Shown: positions 1 to 8,496 of the stretch, in pieces
How the letters are laid out: each line of letters starts with the position of its first letter
Position numbering within the stretch: the stretch's first letter is position 1
From: Galbibacter marinus
Lineage (GTDB): Bacteria; Bacteroidota; Bacteroidia; Flavobacteriales; Flavobacteriaceae
Length of the DNA: 64,000 nucleotides
Assembly: GCF_000300875.1 (NCBI RefSeq)
Contig: NZ_AMSG01000003.1
Coordinates: 62,001-126,000, forward strand
Direction: 5' to 3'
Program-made: the position numbers and the translations under genes
Notes under the pieces: generated by a model
What the model was told of the DNA's origin: nothing
Seen by the model: the letters and a program-made list of their open reading frames with translations, nothing else
Databases searched by the model: none

Positions 1-786
1 GGCAGCTTCATTAGGATGATGAAGGGTTAAATTATCCAAAATACCGTTAGGTTTCACTGATATAGAATCCTTTTTGAAAGCGACTCTAAGCTTCTCCATG
101 GTTTCTTGAGATAGTTCCTTATCCACATAAACGATTGCATTGTTTAGATCACCTCCTTTAATAAGTCCGTGTTCTAGCAAAGTTTCTATTTCGTGTAAAA
201 AACTAAAGGTTCTAGCATTAGAAATTTCAGATTCAAAATCACTCAACTTTTTAAGTGTTGCATTTTGAGTACCCAAAACTTTGGTTCCAAAATCCACCAT
301 GGTAGTGACTTGATATTCGTCCGCAGGAATTATAGTGATTTCACTACCAGTTTCTTCATCTGAATAAGAGATTACGTCAGTGACGATAAACTCTTCGCGA
401 TCTGCTTTTTGTTCTACAACTCCAGCTTCTTTAATAGCTTGTATGAAGAACTTAGAAGAACCATCCATAATTGGAGGTTCGGAGGCATCTAACTCGATAA
501 GTACATTATCGACCTCTAAGCCTACTAATGCAGCCAGAACATGTTCTGAGGTTTGAATTTTCACCCCATTTTTTTCCAAATTGGTACCCCTTTGGGTATT
601 GACCACGTAATTTGCATCTGCTTCTATTACGGGTTGACCTTCCAAATCTATTCTTTTAAACGCATAACCAAAGTTTTCTGGCGCTGGTTTAAAAGTCATG
701 GTCACCTCTTTACCTGTGTGTAATCCTACACCTCTCAAAGAAACTTCGTTTGCAATAGTCCTTTGCTTTGCAGCTTGATTACTCAT
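1..786 (-). CDS. lpxC: Bifunctional UDP-3-O-acyl-GlcNAc deacetylase / 3-hydroxyacyl-ACP dehydratase, 5' part only
   Basis: The first 262 codons of LpxC, the zinc deacetylase that commits UDP-acyl-GlcNAc to lipid A synthesis in the cytosol. The N-terminus reads SLRGVGLHTGKEV, and SEHVLAAL carries the first zinc histidine (H82). SEPPIMDGSS at about 102-111 is a family signature. The reading frame runs off the window edge just after LHHPNEAA, where the second metal site begins. In Bacteroidota this protein is normally fused to FabZ; that half would lie outside the window, so the fusion is inferred. The start ATG lies 4 bp after the lpxD stop, so the two genes are co-transcribed. Confidence 0.93.
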   Translation of the reverse strand, partial: MSNQAAKQRTIANEVSLRGVGLHTGKEVTMTFKPAPENFGYAFKRIDLEGQPVIEADANYVVNTQRGTNLEKNGVKIQTSEHVLAALVGLEVDNVLIELDASEPPIMDGSSKFFIQAIKEAGVVEQKADREEFIVTDVISYSDEETGSEITIIPADEYQVTTMVDFGTKVLGTQNATLKKLSDFESEISNARTFSFLHEIETLLEHGLIKGGDLNNAIVYVDKELSQETMEKLRVAFKKDSISVKPNGILDNLTLHHPNEAA

Positions 787-790
787 TGTA

Positions 791-1804
791 TTATTTTTTT
801 TCCAGTTGATCAATTCTATCTACCAATTTTGGTAAATTCTTAAAATGTACATATGATTTGTTAAAATCGCCGTAGCTTAATGCTGGCGAACCTTGAAGTA
901 CTTCGTCATCCTTAACATTGCGTCCAATCCCTGATTGTGCTTGTATTTTCACACGATCTCCAATGGTGATATGGCCCACAATACCTACTTGTCCTCCTAT
1001 AATGCAGTTTTTACCTATTTTGGTCGACCCTGCAATACCAGTCTGGGCTGCAATTACAGTATCTTCTCCAATTTCTACATTATGGGCAATTTGAATTTGA
1101 TTATCTAGTTTGACACCATCCTTTATGGTAGTAGAGCCTAATGTAGCACGATCGATTGTTGTCCCTGCACCTATTTCTACAGAATTCCCTAAAATGACAT
1201 TTCCAGTCTGCGGTACCTTTTGATAATGTCCATCCTGGTCTGGAGAGAAACCAAACCCATCCGCCCCGATGACACACCCGCTATGGATGATGCAATTTTT
1301 CCCAATCACAGTTTCAGATTGGATCTGTGTACCTGGGAATATTGTTACATTATCATCGATTTTAGAGTTGGCCCCTATGTACACATTGGGATAAATTTTG
1401 ACATTTTCCCCAATTGAAACATTTTCACCAATATAGGCGAAAGCTCCAATATAGTGATCGGCACCATATGTTGCAGAGTCTGCAATATATACAGGTTGCT
1501 CGATTCCAGTTTTATTAAGCTTTACCTGATTGTAGTATTCCAATAATTTTGAAAACGACTTATAAGCATCCTCAACTAATATTAGAGTGGTGCTTATGTT
1601 ATGTTCGGCATCAAAGGTTTTGTTAACAATCGTGATTGAGGCTTTTGTTGAGTATATATAGGATGTGTATTTGGGATTCGCTAAAAATGTCAGCGACCCT
1701 TCAGTCCCTTCTTCGATCTTGGAGAGCTTGGAAACTTCCACGTCGGGATTTCCTATAATTTCTCCGTCTAGTATTCCGGCTATTTGACTTGCTGTAAATT
1801 TCAT
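791..1804 (-). CDS. lpxD: UDP-3-O-(3-hydroxyacyl)glucosamine N-acyltransferase LpxD
   Basis: LpxD adds the N-linked hydroxyacyl chain in the third step of lipid A synthesis. At 337 aa it has the usual length. The N-terminal uridine-binding domain (about 1-100) is followed by a left-handed beta-helix of hexapeptide repeats (about 105-310; for example [16 protein letters not shown]). The catalytic histidine is H241 in IAHNVEIG. The next gene downstream is lpxC/fabZ with 4 bp between, a standard Bacteroidota lipid A order. The divergent side toward the HD gene shows no separate promoter; the 28-bp gap to that gene suggests that both could be read from upstream. Confidence 0.97.
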   Translation of the reverse strand: MKFTASQIAGILDGEIIGNPDVEVSKLSKIEEGTEGSLTFLANPKYTSYIYSTKASITIVNKTFDAEHNISTTLILVEDAYKSFSKLLEYYNQVKLNKTGIEQPVYIADSATYGADHYIGAFAYIGENVSIGENVKIYPNVYIGANSKIDDNVTIFPGTQIQSETVIGKNCIIHSGCVIGADGFGFSPDQDGHYQKVPQTGNVILGNSVEIGAGTTIDRATLGSTTIKDGVKLDNQIQIAHNVEIGEDTVIAAQTGIAGSTKIGKNCIIGGQVGIVGHITIGDRVKIQAQSGIGRNVKDDEVLQGSPALSYGDFNKSYVHFKNLPKLVDRIDQLEKK

Positions 1805-1832
1805 TTCCCGACAAAAGTATAAAAAAGTGCCA

Positions 1833-3056
1833 TTATTTTTTAGGATAACACATGTAATATTTCGTTACTGGTTTAGAGAGTGCCTTTAAATTGAATTGAT
1901 CAGAGGCTTTTGTAACATCTCGAATCTTTGCAGTTTTCATTAAAATATGAATATTTTGCTTGTCTAAATTGTAGGCTTGATTCTCTATAACCCCAGTAAA
2001 CACAAAGTACTCAGCCTCCTCTCTACTTAAATTGTATTTGGTCATTAAATTTTCTAGATGCGTTTCCTTTAAGGTGTTTTTTATTGGTTTATTCTTAACT
2101 TTTATTTTCAATAAATTTCGGTTCAAAAGCATTTGACAAAGCTGTGATAGCACAAAATCCTTTTCTTCACTCCACCCTTTCATAGCAGAAAGGATATCGA
2201 TGTCATCTAAATTTGAAAATACATCTAAGACTGATCGATCGAATTGATCTTTTCCTACTTGATGATCTAAGAAATATAGTAATGCCTTGTTAGCCTGAAG
2301 TTTGTAGGAAGAATGGTGTAGTTCTTTAGCCCTTTTTAGGATTCGGATCAGCAATTGTTCTGCAGCAAGGGATGTTTTATGTAAATACACCTGCCAATAC
2401 ATGAGTCTTCTCGCTACAAGGAACTTTTCAATTGAATAGATGCCCTTTTCTTCTACTACCAATTTATCATCCACCACATTAATCATTGTTATAATACGCT
2501 GAGAATTTATGTTTCCTTCGGATACACCAGTGTAAAAGCTATCTCTTTTTAAATAGTCCAAGCGGTCCATATCCAATTGGCCAGAGATTAATTGATTCAT
2601 AAATTTACGATGATAATCTCCTTTGAAGATCTCAATAGCCAAGCTAAGAGCGCCATCAAACTCTTCATTGAGTGCTTCCATAAACTTTAATGAAATGTAC
2701 TCGTGAGAAATCCCATTTACAATACTGTGCTCCATGGCATGAGAAAAAGGACCATGACCTATGTCATGAAGAAGGATTGCGATTAACAAACCATCCTCCT
2801 CCTGCTTTGAAATTTCTATTTTTTTAAAGCGCAACACACTAATTGCGTTCTTCATTAAATGCATACAACCTAAAGCATGGTGAAACCTAGTGTGGTGTGC
2901 ACCAGGGTATACCAAATAAGAAAGACCCATTTGGGATATCCGCCTTAGACGTTGAAAATACGGGTGCTCTATTAAATCAAAGATAAGTTCGTTTGGGATG
3001 GTAATAAATCCGTAAATTGGATCGTTAAATATTTTAAGTTTGTTTTTTGTATTCAA
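1833..3056 (-). CDS. HD-domain phosphohydrolase (dNTPase-like)
   Basis: A 407-aa cytosolic HD-superfamily metal hydrolase related to YdhJ/SAMHD1-like dNTP triphosphohydrolases. Motifs are [11 protein letters not shown] near the N-terminus, HHTRFHH (about 54-60), then the metal-binding [10 protein letters not shown] with H97 and D98. A later aspartate in [11 protein letters not shown] completes the HD signature. The family hydrolyses nucleoside phosphates, but the substrate cannot be read from the sequence. The gene is divergent from porX with a 50-bp intergenic region, which holds a minus-strand TATATTTG at 3082-3089 matching the Bacteroidota -7 element. Confidence 0.88.
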   Translation of the reverse strand: MNTKNKLKIFNDPIYGFITIPNELIFDLIEHPYFQRLRRISQMGLSYLVYPGAHHTRFHHALGCMHLMKNAISVLRFKKIEISKQEEDGLLIAILLHDIGHGPFSHAMEHSIVNGISHEYISLKFMEALNEEFDGALSLAIEIFKGDYHRKFMNQLISGQLDMDRLDYLKRDSFYTGVSEGNINSQRIITMINVVDDKLVVEEKGIYSIEKFLVARRLMYWQVYLHKTSLAAEQLLIRILKRAKELHHSSYKLQANKALLYFLDHQVGKDQFDRSVLDVFSNLDDIDILSAMKGWSEEKDFVLSQLCQMLLNRNLLKIKVKNKPIKNTLKETHLENLMTKYNLSREEAEYFVFTGVIENQAYNLDKQNIHILMKTAKIRDVTKASDQFNLKALSKPVTKYYMCYPKK

Positions 3057-3081
3057 ACTGATAGAATTGAAAAGTTACATA

Positions 3082-3089
3082 CAAATATA
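3082..3089 (-). promoter_or_regulatory. -7 promoter element of the HD phosphohydrolase gene
   Basis: On the minus strand this reads TATATTTG, an exact TAnnTTTG match, 25 bp ahead of the start codon at 3056. No good -33 TTTG was found at the usual spacing, so the call is moderate. Confidence 0.45.
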
Positions 3090-3106
3090 TACATCAATAA
3101 GCATAT

Positions 3107-4660
3107 ATGGATGAAATAAAGATACTTTGGGTAGATGATGAAATTGAACTCCTTAAGCCTCACATTATATTTTTAGAAAAGAAAAATTATATCGTACAAA
3201 CTTGTATTAGCGGAACAGAGGCGGTAGAGGCTGTTAAAGACACCAATTTTGATATTGTTTTTTTGGATGAAAATATGCCTGGATTATCTGGACTTGAGGC
3301 CTTGTCAGAAATCAAAAGTATTCGCCCTTCCCTCCCTGTGGTTATGATAACCAAAAGTGAAGAAGAGGATATTATGGAACAGGCCATCGGTTCAAAAATT
3401 GCGGACTACCTTATTAAACCAGTAAATCCGAATCAAATCCTTTTAAGCTTAAAGAAGAATCTGGATCATTCCAGATTAATTTCAGAAAAAACTACCTCTA
3501 ATTATCAACAAGAGTTTAGAAAAATCGCCATGGATCTGACCATGGTAGATACGCCTGAACAATGGGTGGAACTTTATAGAAAGCTAATTTTCTGGGAAAT
3601 TGAGTTGGAAAATATAGAAGATAGCGGGATGACCGATATATTGGAATCTCAAAAGGCAGAGGCCAATTCACACTTTGGAAAATATATTGAGAAAAACTAT
3701 GAAAATTGGTTTAAAGGAAGTTCTGATATGCCACTGATGTCACATACAATTTTTAAGGATTTAGTATCTAAACAAGTCAATAAAAAGACACCTACCTTAT
3801 TAGTGGTTATTGACAATTTGAGATACGATCAGTGGAAATCCATTGAAGGGATTGTTAATCTCCATTACAAAAAGGAAAAGGAAATCCCTTATTTCAGCAT
3901 ACTTCCTACGGCAACGCAATATGCCCGAAATGCTATATTCTCAGGATTAATGCCCTCTGAAATGGAGCGTCTACACCCAGAGTTATGGAAGAATGAGCAC
4001 GATGAAGGAGGAAAGAACCTCTATGAAGCTGAGTTTTTAGAAAAGCAAATACGTAGGCTAGGTATGGATATTCAGTGGGAGTATCACAAGATCTCGAATC
4101 TTAAGTCTGGAAAGCAGCTTGCACAAAACTTTAAATCCAAAAAAGATAATGATTTAACGGTCATAGTCTACAACTTTGTGGATATGTTATCCCATTCCAA
4201 AACAGAAATGGAAGTGGTCAAGGAACTAGCCTCTGATGACAAGGCATACCGCTCTTTGACCCAGAGTTGGTTTAAAAATTCTCCTTTGCTAAATATTATT
4301 CAACAAGCACAACAATTAGGTTTCAAACTAATTATAACTACGGATCATGGAACCATAAATGTTAAGAACCCTTCAAAAGTTATTGGGGATAGGGACACCA
4401 GCTTAAATTTAAGGTACAAAACTGGAAAAAGCCTTACCTTTAATGAAAAGCAGGCTTATGCAGTTAAAAACCCTAAAGCCATTCATCTCCCCTGTCTTAA
4501 TATGAGCAGCTCATTTATATTTGCCAAGGACGACATGTTTTTCGCCTATCCAAATAGTTACAATCACTATGTGAGTTATTACAAAAACACCTATCAACAT
4601 GGTGGGATTTCCCTTGAGGAGATTATTATCCCTTTTATTCTATTGAATCCTAGAAATTAA
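3107..4660 (+). CDS. porX: PorX-type response regulator with PglZ phosphatase-like domain
   Basis: PorX is the Bacteroidota response regulator that controls type IX secretion genes together with kinase PorY and sigma factor SigP. The receiver domain (1-120) has the acidic pocket D10/D11, phosphoacceptor D54, T82 and K104. A linker leads to a PglZ/alkaline-phosphatase-fold domain (about 220-510) with VVIDNLRYDQW and ITTDHGT metal-site motifs. The length of 517 aa matches the family. No porY or sigP lies nearby, so the partners must be encoded elsewhere, as is usual. Its presence suggests that this organism has a type IX secretion system. Confidence 0.94.
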   Translation: MDEIKILWVDDEIELLKPHIIFLEKKNYIVQTCISGTEAVEAVKDTNFDIVFLDENMPGLSGLEALSEIKSIRPSLPVVMITKSEEEDIMEQAIGSKIADYLIKPVNPNQILLSLKKNLDHSRLISEKTTSNYQQEFRKIAMDLTMVDTPEQWVELYRKLIFWEIELENIEDSGMTDILESQKAEANSHFGKYIEKNYENWFKGSSDMPLMSHTIFKDLVSKQVNKKTPTLLVVIDNLRYDQWKSIEGIVNLHYKKEKEIPYFSILPTATQYARNAIFSGLMPSEMERLHPELWKNEHDEGGKNLYEAEFLEKQIRRLGMDIQWEYHKISNLKSGKQLAQNFKSKKDNDLTVIVYNFVDMLSHSKTEMEVVKELASDDKAYRSLTQSWFKNSPLLNIIQQAQQLGFKLIITTDHGTINVKNPSKVIGDRDTSLNLRYKTGKSLTFNEKQAYAVKNPKAIHLPCLNMSSSFIFAKDDMFFAYPNSYNHYVSYYKNTYQHGGISLEEIIIPFILLNPRN

Positions 4661-4798
4661 TGAGTGAAATTTTAGAAATTTTAAATTCTTAAAAAGTCGA
4701 AAAATACGGATTTCCACAATGAAATATCGTTGAAATACACAAATAGACGATAAAATACATGGAGGTGTTAATCTTTTCTAAAAAAATAACATTCCTTC

Positions 4799-4840
4799 TT
4801 TGGTGTTTAGTTTTTTTTCTATTTTTGAGGGAACCCTCAA
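4799..4840 (+). promoter_or_regulatory. Promoter and overlapping palindromic operator of the HTH gene
   Basis: TTTG (4799-4802), 17 bp, then TATTTTTG (4820-4827) fits the Bacteroidota promoter. The last TTG of the -7 box begins a palindrome, TTGAGGG-AA-CCCTCAA (4825-4840), that covers the expected start site, 11 bp before the ATG. The placement fits autorepression by the encoded phage-repressor-like protein; this is inference. Confidence 0.6.
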
Positions 4841-4851
4841 TTTAAGTAAAA

Positions 4852-5244
4852 ATGGCAAAAGCAATTGATAGAATTTTCTCTATCATCCAATCCTTAGGAA
4901 TGAGCGCAAGACAATTTGATATGTCTATTGGCGCATCTAATGGTTATACACTTCGTATGAAAAAGAATAATGCTTCCGTAGGTAGTGATATTCTAGAGAG
5001 AATTGTCGAGAAGTATCCCTTTGTAAACATTACATGGGTAGTTACCGGAAAGGGTACCATGTTTGGTACTGAAAACACCACCTCTGCAGACAGCAGTGCA
5101 AATCACGACAAAAGACTCACATATAAAGAAGTGGAAGCTATTATCGAACAAAAGATCAAAGCTCATCAAGAACGTGAATTGAGCAATTTGATGGATCAGA
5201 TTAAAAATGAAATTGACACTACAAAAAGAAAAATCAGCGAGTAG
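4852..5244 (+). CDS. Phage-repressor-like helix-turn-helix regulator
   Basis: A 130-aa cytosolic DNA-binding protein. Residues 1-68 form a repressor-type HTH domain (IIQSLGMSARQFDMSIG, then WVVTGKGTMF, a sequence typical of the end of this domain). A polar Ser/Asn linker follows, and residues 88-130 are a charged, probably coiled-coil tail likely to mediate oligomerisation. There is no S24 peptidase domain, so it is not a LexA-type self-cleaving repressor. The gene stands alone between porX and tsaE with its own promoter and terminator. The palindrome in its promoter suggests autoregulation. Other target genes are unknown. Confidence 0.8.
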   Translation: MAKAIDRIFSIIQSLGMSARQFDMSIGASNGYTLRMKKNNASVGSDILERIVEKYPFVNITWVVTGKGTMFGTENTTSADSSANHDKRLTYKEVEAIIEQKIKAHQERELSNLMDQIKNEIDTTKRKISE

Positions 5245-5270
5245 ACAGATTGCTTCTCAATGTAAAAGTT

Positions 5271-5295
5271 AAACACCTCATTGGGGTGTTTTTTT
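5271..5295 (+). terminator. Rho-independent terminator of the HTH gene
   Basis: AAACACCTC (5271-5279), a short loop, then GGGGTGTTT (one G-U pair) is followed by a T run, 26 bp after the HTH stop codon. Confidence 0.8.
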
Positions 5296-5336
5296 ATTTA
5301 TATACTTGATCAATACACCATTTTCTATTTTAGTGG

Positions 5337-5344
5337 TAATTTTG
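5337..5344 (+). promoter_or_regulatory. -7 element of tsaE
   Basis: TAATTTTG matches TAnnTTTG exactly. Transcription would begin near 5350, leaving only about 5 nt before the GTG at 5356 but about 14 nt before the ATG at 5365. This favours the ATG start. Confidence 0.5.
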
Positions 5345-5364
5345 CATAAAAATTAGTGAAACAA

Positions 5365-5772
5365 ATGGTTCAATACACCTATGGTCTCGAGGACTTGGAA
5401 GACATCTCAAATAAAATTATCGAAAATTCAAAAAGCAAGATATTGTGTTTTTATGGTGATATGGGGGTTGGTAAGACTACCCTTATAAAAGAGATCGTAA
5501 AGCAATTAGGAAGTAAAGACAGGGTGTCAAGTCCAACCTTTGCACTTGTCAATGAATATGATGCTAATGGAGCTGTGGTATATCATTTTGATTTCTACAG
5601 GATAGAACACAGTGATGAAGCCTACCAAATAGGGCTAGAAAACTATTTGTATAGTGGGGCTTGGTGCCTTATTGAGTGGCCTGATAAGATAGCAGAGTTA
5701 TTACCTGAAAATGTTACTATAATCGATATTAAAGAGCAATTGAGCGGAAAAAGAACCTTAGTACTGCAATAA
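5365..5772 (+). CDS. tsaE: tRNA threonylcarbamoyladenosine biosynthesis ATPase TsaE
   Basis: TsaE is the small P-loop ATPase that works with TsaB and TsaD to install t6A on ANN-decoding tRNAs. The Walker A motif is GDMGVGKTT, followed by the family motifs SSPTFALVNEY and HFDFYR, and IEWPDK near the C-terminus. With the ATG start it is 135 aa, normal for the family. An upstream in-frame GTG at 5356 would add three residues but sits almost on the predicted transcription start. tsaB and tsaD are not in the window. In flavobacteria tsaE commonly lies beside ald, as here. Confidence 0.93.
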   Translation: MVQYTYGLEDLEDISNKIIENSKSKILCFYGDMGVGKTTLIKEIVKQLGSKDRVSSPTFALVNEYDANGAVVYHFDFYRIEHSDEAYQIGLENYLYSGAWCLIEWPDKIAELLPENVTIIDIKEQLSGKRTLVLQ

Positions 5773-5874
5773 TTAATTACATTGGTGAACTTTACGGAAT
5801 AACATAATCTGCTGTGTATGAAAAATTTATCAAGATACGGCAAAGGTTTTTATTTTCCGCATCTAATTTTTTGG

Positions 5875-5882
5875 TAGGTTTG
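5875..5882 (+). promoter_or_regulatory. -7 element of the small lipoprotein gene
   Basis: TAGGTTTG matches TAnnTTTG exactly, 30 bp before the ATG at 5913. The -33 region is T-rich without a clear TTG. It supports transcription of a gene too short for routine ORF calling. Confidence 0.5.
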
Positions 5883-5912
5883 ACGTACTAATAACCAATT
5901 AAATTATTACTC

Positions 5913-6077
5913 ATGTATACTATCAAAAAGTATTTATTCGCCGCTGCAGCAGTTGCATTATTAGGTGTATCTTTTGTTTCATGTTCTAACGATAGCGTTG
6001 CTGATACAGACGCGTTATACAACAACACACAAGGATTTATTGATAAAGGTGATATCGTAGTTCCTCCACATGGATGA
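5913..6077 (+). CDS. Short lipoprotein ending in PPHG (54 aa)
   Basis: Reading from the ATG at 5913 gives 54 codons and a TGA at 6075-6077. The first 24 residues are a lipoprotein signal: MYTIKKY, a hydrophobic Ala/Val stretch, then SFVSC with the lipidation cysteine at 24. The mature part is only about 30 residues, acidic and Asn-rich, and ends in DIVVPPHG. The gene has a -7 element upstream and a strong hairpin 50 bp downstream. I recognise no function. It is likely an outer-membrane or periplasm-facing anchored peptide. Its position between tsaE and ald and its clean signal peptide argue for a real gene. Confidence 0.75.
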   Translation: MYTIKKYLFAAAAVALLGVSFVSCSNDSVADTDALYNNTQGFIDKGDIVVPPHG

Positions 6078-6128
6078 TTAATAACGAAATAAGCAAAATA
6101 TATGTAAAATCCTAATGTTTTTACATGC

Positions 6129-6188
6129 TATCAGATTTGGATATATTCTACAGATTGATTTAATTTGTGGTTATATCCAAATCTGATA
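6129..6188 (+). repeat. 17-bp perfect inverted repeat abutting a GTG start
   Basis: The arms 6129-6145 and 6172-6188 are perfect reverse complements (TATCAGATTTGGATATA and its complement) with a 26-nt loop. The right arm ends 4 nt before the GTG start at 6193, so the hairpin would cover the ribosome-binding region. It may also end transcripts from the lipoprotein gene, although no T run follows. Confidence 0.7.
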
Positions 6189-6192
6189 TATT

Positions 6193-6684
6193 GTGAACAA
6201 TATAGGAAATAAGAAAATAAGAATTCTCTCCGTCGGTTCTTTGATGGCAATTCTAATTGCAATTTCTCCATACCTATTTTACCTCTACGAAAGCTTCCCC
6301 AATAATAATGTTTGGACTACAAGATTCTTTGACTTCAAAACTGAGTTCTATCCTTCTTTATATGTAGCAGCTTGGACTATTATTAATAAGCTTGTTCCTC
6401 TGATGCTACTGACCATTTGGTTTTTTACCTGCAAACATTGGTGGTACCATGTGATTCTTATTCCTATTAGTATGTATATACTTCAGTTATTAAGTTCCAT
6501 TAATGCAGAAGTTCAATATGTGGATGAATTTGAAATATATTATATAATACCCGTAATGATGATTGTTATCCCAATAGTGTATATCGTTCGACTAAAATTA
6601 GTTGATAAATATGTACACGGTATTGATATGGATAAAATTAACAAGGAACTGAAGGCCTATAAAGAAAAAGAAAATAAGCCCTAA
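6193..6684 (+). CDS. Small polytopic membrane protein of unknown function
   Basis: A 163-aa inner-membrane protein with about four predicted membrane segments (about 13-32, 62-80, 82-102 and 118-138) and a charged C-terminal tail ending KAYKEKENKP. A WWYHV motif opens the third segment. I recognise no family. The start is a GTG; the nearest in-frame ATG (6244) would remove the first charged segment, so GTG is preferred. The upstream 17-bp inverted repeat would mask its translation start, suggesting conditional expression. It precedes ald by 63 bp, but ald has its own -7 element, so the two are probably separate units. Confidence 0.6.
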   Translation: MNNIGNKKIRILSVGSLMAILIAISPYLFYLYESFPNNNVWTTRFFDFKTEFYPSLYVAAWTIINKLVPLMLLTIWFFTCKHWWYHVILIPISMYILQLLSSINAEVQYVDEFEIYYIIPVMMIVIPIVYIVRLKLVDKYVHGIDMDKINKELKAYKEKENKP

Positions 6685-6720
6685 AGCATATTATTTCTTT
6701 TAGACTTAAAAAGTTTAAAT

Positions 6721-6728
6721 TAACTTTG
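6721..6728 (+). promoter_or_regulatory. -7 element of ald
   Basis: TAACTTTG is an exact TAnnTTTG match, 19 bp before the ald ATG, giving a short leader of about 13 nt. Confidence 0.5.
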
Positions 6729-6747
6729 ACCTTTTGAAGTAAACTAG

Positions 6748-7947
6748 ATGTCGTATCCGCATACACCTTTTACGAAACAGGAATTAATCCCCCAGGAAGA
6801 AACGCTTGAGCTGTTAAAGCAAAAAGGTGAGTTATTTATTGGGATTCCTAAGGAGGTCTCTTTTCAAGAAAATAGGGTCTGTCTGATTCCTGATGCTGTA
6901 AGTGCACTTGTTTCCCATGGACATAGGGTTATTATCGAATCTAATGCTGGGGTTAGTGCTAATTATACCGATAAGGAGTACAGTGAAGCTGGGGCGCAAA
7001 TTACTAGTGATCGAAAAAAAGTTTTCTCCTGTCCAATTATACTAAAAGTCGAACCGCCTTCTCTAGGGGAATTGGAGCTTATTAATCCACAGTCTATTAT
7101 AATTTCAGCCTTGCAGATTAAAACTCGGAGCAAGAAATATTTTGAAACACTTGCTCAAAAGAGAATAACAGCCCTAGCTTTTGAATATATAAAAGATGAT
7201 GATGGAAATTATCCTGCCGTTAGAGCCCTAAGTGAAATTGCTGGAACTGCCTCTGTGCTTATTGCCGCGGAATTAATGACCAATGCCAATAGCGGAAATG
7301 GATTGATGTTTGGAAACATTACAGGTGTGCCACCAGTGGATGTGGTTATTATTGGTGCGGGTACAGTAGGAGAATTTGCGGCTCGGTCTGCCATTGGCCT
7401 TGGTGCTAACATTAAAGTTTTTGATAATTCTATTACACGACTCAGGTGTATACAAAATAATTTAGGTAGAGCACTTTACACCTCTACCCTACAACCAAAG
7501 TATTTACTTAAAGCTTTGAAACGATGTGATGTTTTAATCGGCGCCGTTAGAGGTACTGATAGGGCGCCAATTGTCGTATCACAAACCATGGTTGAAAATA
7601 TGAAAAATGGAGCGGTCATTATTGATGTCAGTATTGACATGGGTGGATGTATTGAAACCAGTGAGGTTACCTCACACGACAACTCTACTTTTGTAAAGCA
7701 TGGTGTTATACATTATTGTGTGCCTAATATTCCAGCGCGATATGCTAGAACGGCATCCGTTTCATTGAGTAATATTTTTACACCATATCTTTTAAAAATT
7801 GGCGAAGATGGAGGTTTAGAACAGTCTATTCGGTTTGATAGAGGTCTGAGAAACGGGCTTTACTTCTATCACGGTATTCTAACAAGCAAATCCGTTGCAC
7901 AGTGGTTCGATCTTTCCTATCGTGATATTAATTTATTGATTTTTTAA
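6748..7947 (+). CDS. ald: Alanine dehydrogenase
   Basis: A 399-aa NAD-dependent alanine dehydrogenase/PNT N-terminal family protein that interconverts L-alanine and pyruvate plus ammonia. GIPKEVSFQENRVCLIP is the N-terminal family motif with the substrate-binding arginine. The Rossmann nucleotide site is VVIIGAGTVGEFAARSA at about 190-206, and VIIDVSIDMGGCIETS is the conserved catalytic-site segment. The length is slightly above classical Ald (about 370) because of an N-terminal extension typical of Bacteroidota members. The DUF4258 gene begins 4 bp after its stop and is probably co-transcribed. Confidence 0.92.
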   Translation: MSYPHTPFTKQELIPQEETLELLKQKGELFIGIPKEVSFQENRVCLIPDAVSALVSHGHRVIIESNAGVSANYTDKEYSEAGAQITSDRKKVFSCPIILKVEPPSLGELELINPQSIIISALQIKTRSKKYFETLAQKRITALAFEYIKDDDGNYPAVRALSEIAGTASVLIAAELMTNANSGNGLMFGNITGVPPVDVVIIGAGTVGEFAARSAIGLGANIKVFDNSITRLRCIQNNLGRALYTSTLQPKYLLKALKRCDVLIGAVRGTDRAPIVVSQTMVENMKNGAVIIDVSIDMGGCIETSEVTSHDNSTFVKHGVIHYCVPNIPARYARTASVSLSNIFTPYLLKIGEDGGLEQSIRFDRGLRNGLYFYHGILTSKSVAQWFDLSYRDINLLIF

Positions 7948-7951
7948 ACTT

Positions 7952-8353
7952 ATGTCTTTATTTAAACGGTTTGGTTTTTACTTATTTGGAGTTTGTTTAG
8001 GCCTGATTTTCGTAGCTTATTTTTTTAAAGAAAAAAGAGCTGAATTTTGTTATTTACCCAATTGCAGGACTCTTAAAACTATTAGAACTCAAGACACCTT
8101 GAGTTTTAGCCCTTCTGTACAATCCCTTATTGATAATAAGAAAATATTAGAAGAAAATATCGACTCCATACTTACTTATGGGTCGGTGAATTTTACTAAA
8201 AGTAAAATTGATAGAAGCGATGTCTCTTCTTTTGAGGTTTGTAATACTTATTACATCGATGGGTATGTTAATAAACAGCCCGTTGAACTTGTGGTTTATA
8301 ATTGTAAATTTTCTGCTGAAATTCAAAAATTGAATAGAATTGCGAGCCAGTAG
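7952..8353 (+). CDS. DUF4258 domain protein, membrane-anchored
   Basis: A 133-aa protein with one N-terminal membrane segment (about 8-25), then a small globular domain resembling DUF4258, with a Cys pair FCYLPNC near 40-46 and a C-terminal VCNTYYIDGYVNKQPVELVVYNC segment. It starts 4 bp after ald, implying one operon and perhaps translational coupling. The function is unknown. The domain should face the periplasm if the segment acts as an uncleaved anchor. Confidence 0.7.
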   Translation: MSLFKRFGFYLFGVCLGLIFVAYFFKEKRAEFCYLPNCRTLKTIRTQDTLSFSPSVQSLIDNKKILEENIDSILTYGSVNFTKSKIDRSDVSSFEVCNTYYIDGYVNKQPVELVVYNCKFSAEIQKLNRIASQ

Positions 8354-8453
8354 GATTAGATGGTATTAGAGAAGGATCATTCCATTGACTACCGTAAAAA
8401 TACGAAAGCTACCTTAGCTAACGAAATCATCTATTAAAATATAAATATAGTGA

Positions 8454-8488
8454 ATTACCCATCTTTAGGTTTACTATTGATGGGTAAT
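8454..8488. terminator. Shared hairpin between the DUF4258 gene and proline dehydrogenase
   Basis: ATTACCCATC (8454-8463) pairs perfectly with GATGGGTAAT (8479-8488) around a 15-nt loop, between two convergent genes. It probably works in both directions, although the T tracts are short. Confidence 0.65.
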
Positions 8489-8496
8489 ATCATTCT

